Below the pieces are notes generated by a model. It saw only the letters and a program-made list of their open reading frames with translations, ran no database searches and was not told the DNA's origin. A stretch of DNA of 64,000 bases from Croceibacterium mercuriale (GTDB lineage Bacteria > Pseudomonadota > Alphaproteobacteria > Sphingomonadales > Sphingomonadaceae), in NCBI RefSeq assembly GCF_000802385.1, contig NZ_JTDN01000001.1:875501-939500 (forward strand). The letters are read 5' to 3'. How positions within the stretch are numbered: the first letter of the stretch is position 1; every line of letters begins with the position of its first letter. Position numbers and translations under genes: made by a program. This document shows, piece after piece, positions 63,105 through 64,000 of the stretch.

Positions 63105-64000
63105 ATGGACCTGACACACTATCGCACCCTGGGCCGGTCGGGTCTGGCGGTCAGCCCTTTTGCACTGGGTACCATGACCTTTGGCACCGGCCGCTGGGGT
63201 ACGGACGAGGCAACATCGCGCGCGATCTTCGAAGCCTATGTCGATGCGGGCGGCAATTTCGTCGATACTGCCGATGTGTATTCCGGCGGCGCGGGCGAAC
63301 AGATGCTCGGCCGCCTCGTCGCCGAGCGCGGCCTGCGAGACCGGCTGGTGATCGCCACCAAGTCCGGCTTCGCCCGGACGCAGGGCACACCCCTGGCCGG
63401 CGGCAATAGCGCCCGCAACATCCGCGACGGCATCGAAGGATCATTGCGGCGGCTCGGCACCGACTACATCGACATGTACTGGACCCATGTGTGGGACCGT
63501 ACCACCCCGCCGGAGGAAGTGCTGCGCGGGCTGACCGATGCGGTACGCCGGGGCGAGATCCTGTATTACGGCTTCTCCAATGCGCCTGCCTGGTACGTCG
63601 CGCAGATCGCGACGCTGGCCCGTGCTCACGGACTGCCGCAGCCGGTCGGCTTGCAGTACAGCTATTCCCTGATCGATCGCGGGGTCGAGCTGGAGGTGGT
63701 GCCTGCGGGGCGGTCGCTGGGGCTGGGGACGGTCGCGTGGAGCCCGCTTGGCGCAGGGCTGCTCACCGGCAAATACGGGCGGGACAAGCTGGCGAGCCAA
63801 GGCGGTGCCGGCAGCCTGCCCGATAGCGCCGGAGGGGTGCCGGAAGGTGGCAGCGACGGAAGGCTGAACGGCGACAATCCGTTCGGCGGCATGCTGTTCA
63901 CGGAGCAGAACTTCGCCGTGGTCGATGTCGTGCGCGCGGTCGCGGCGGAGCTCGGGCGTCCGATGGCGCAGGTCGCGCTGGCCTGGCTAGTGAACCGGCC
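63105..64000 (+). CDS. aldo/keto reductase (3' truncated by window edge)
   Basis: NADPH-dependent oxidoreductase with a TIM barrel. The frame from ATG 63105 (GGAG 8 nt upstream) stays open to the window end, giving 298 codons. Family features include RTLGRSGLAVSPFALGTMTF, the catalytic Asp/Tyr in NFVDTADVYSGG, Lys in VIATKSGFA, His in DMYWTHVWD, YSLIDRGVE and SPLGAGLLTGKYG. It belongs to the YajO/Tas-like AKR group. It is divergent from a lysR gene, its likely regulator. The last part of the barrel lies outside the window. Confidence 0.92.
   Translation, partial: MDLTHYRTLGRSGLAVSPFALGTMTFGTGRWGTDEATSRAIFEAYVDAGGNFVDTADVYSGGAGEQMLGRLVAERGLRDRLVIATKSGFARTQGTPLAGGNSARNIRDGIEGSLRRLGTDYIDMYWTHVWDRTTPPEEVLRGLTDAVRRGEILYYGFSNAPAWYVAQIATLARAHGLPQPVGLQYSYSLIDRGVELEVVPAGRSLGLGTVAWSPLGAGLLTGKYGRDKLASQGGAGSLPDSAGGVPEGGSDGRLNGDNPFGGMLFTEQNFAVVDVVRAVAAELGRPMAQVALAWLVNR

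Overview
The window is high-GC (roughly two-thirds G+C by eye), densely coding DNA from an alphaproteobacterium, most likely order Sphingomonadales (Sphingomonadaceae or Erythrobacteraceae). The pointers are the recG / sdhE-mfd arrangement, a large TonB-dependent receptor of the Caulobacter/sphingomonad type, an OmpA porin with a polyproline linker, an NDUFS4-type complex I subunit, ETF:ubiquinone oxidoreductase and many 4-bp ATGA/GTGA gene overlaps. No phage, CRISPR array or intact insertion sequence was seen. Both edges cut a gene: fabG on the left and an aldo/keto reductase on the right.

Layout. 0-4.7 kb: fabG end, dnaN, a small unknown gene, tRNA-Asn, nadK and a degenerate-GGDEF/EAL protein. 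4.7-6.4 kb: gene-poor, holding a small membrane protein and a frameshifted GntR/FCD regulator. 6.4-15.2 kb: a polysaccharide-utilisation block (uxuA, exported beta-glucuronidase, TonB receptor, rhamnogalacturonan lyase), followed by a frameshifted SnoaL-like remnant. 15.5-29.3 kb: housekeeping DNA repair and replication (mfd, sdhE, recG, dnaE), an MscS channel and the Lol lipoprotein exporter. 29.3-46.8 kb: mixed housekeeping (ompA, radical SAM, ZIP, a UDG-like/slt/moaB operon, ETF-QO, ispE, N-formylglutamate amidohydrolase, ilvD, nnrDE, rRNA methyltransferase, zapE, sdhB).

47.0-52.0 kb: an envelope-glycan block (HAD phosphatase, GT4 glycosyltransferase, CDP-glycerol-transferase-like protein, flippase, nucleotidyltransferase), followed by hrpB. 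54.5-60.6 kb: NDUFS4, a superoxide dismutase with a possible Tat signal, then a tightly packed series of VanZ-like, phospholipase D, folE, a divergent MurA-like enzyme and a BD-FAE-like esterase. 60.7-64 kb: an exported GH43-type glycosidase, then a divergent lysR / aldo-keto reductase pair.

How the genes work together. The 6.4-15.2 kb block reads as a pectin (rhamnogalacturonan I) or glucuronate-decorated arabinogalactan module. The lyase cuts the backbone, the TonB receptor imports oligosaccharides, beta-glucuronidase frees glucuronate and UxuA carries the uronate towards KDG. The esterase and GH43 at 59.8-62.1 kb may serve the same substrates. The neighbouring uronate-type regulator is broken, so control of the block is an open question. 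Nothing here is decisively a new system. The most unusual items are the Tat-leader superoxide dismutase, the MurA-like paralogue, the UDG-fold protein without its catalytic motifs, and the phospho-glycan-like envelope cluster.
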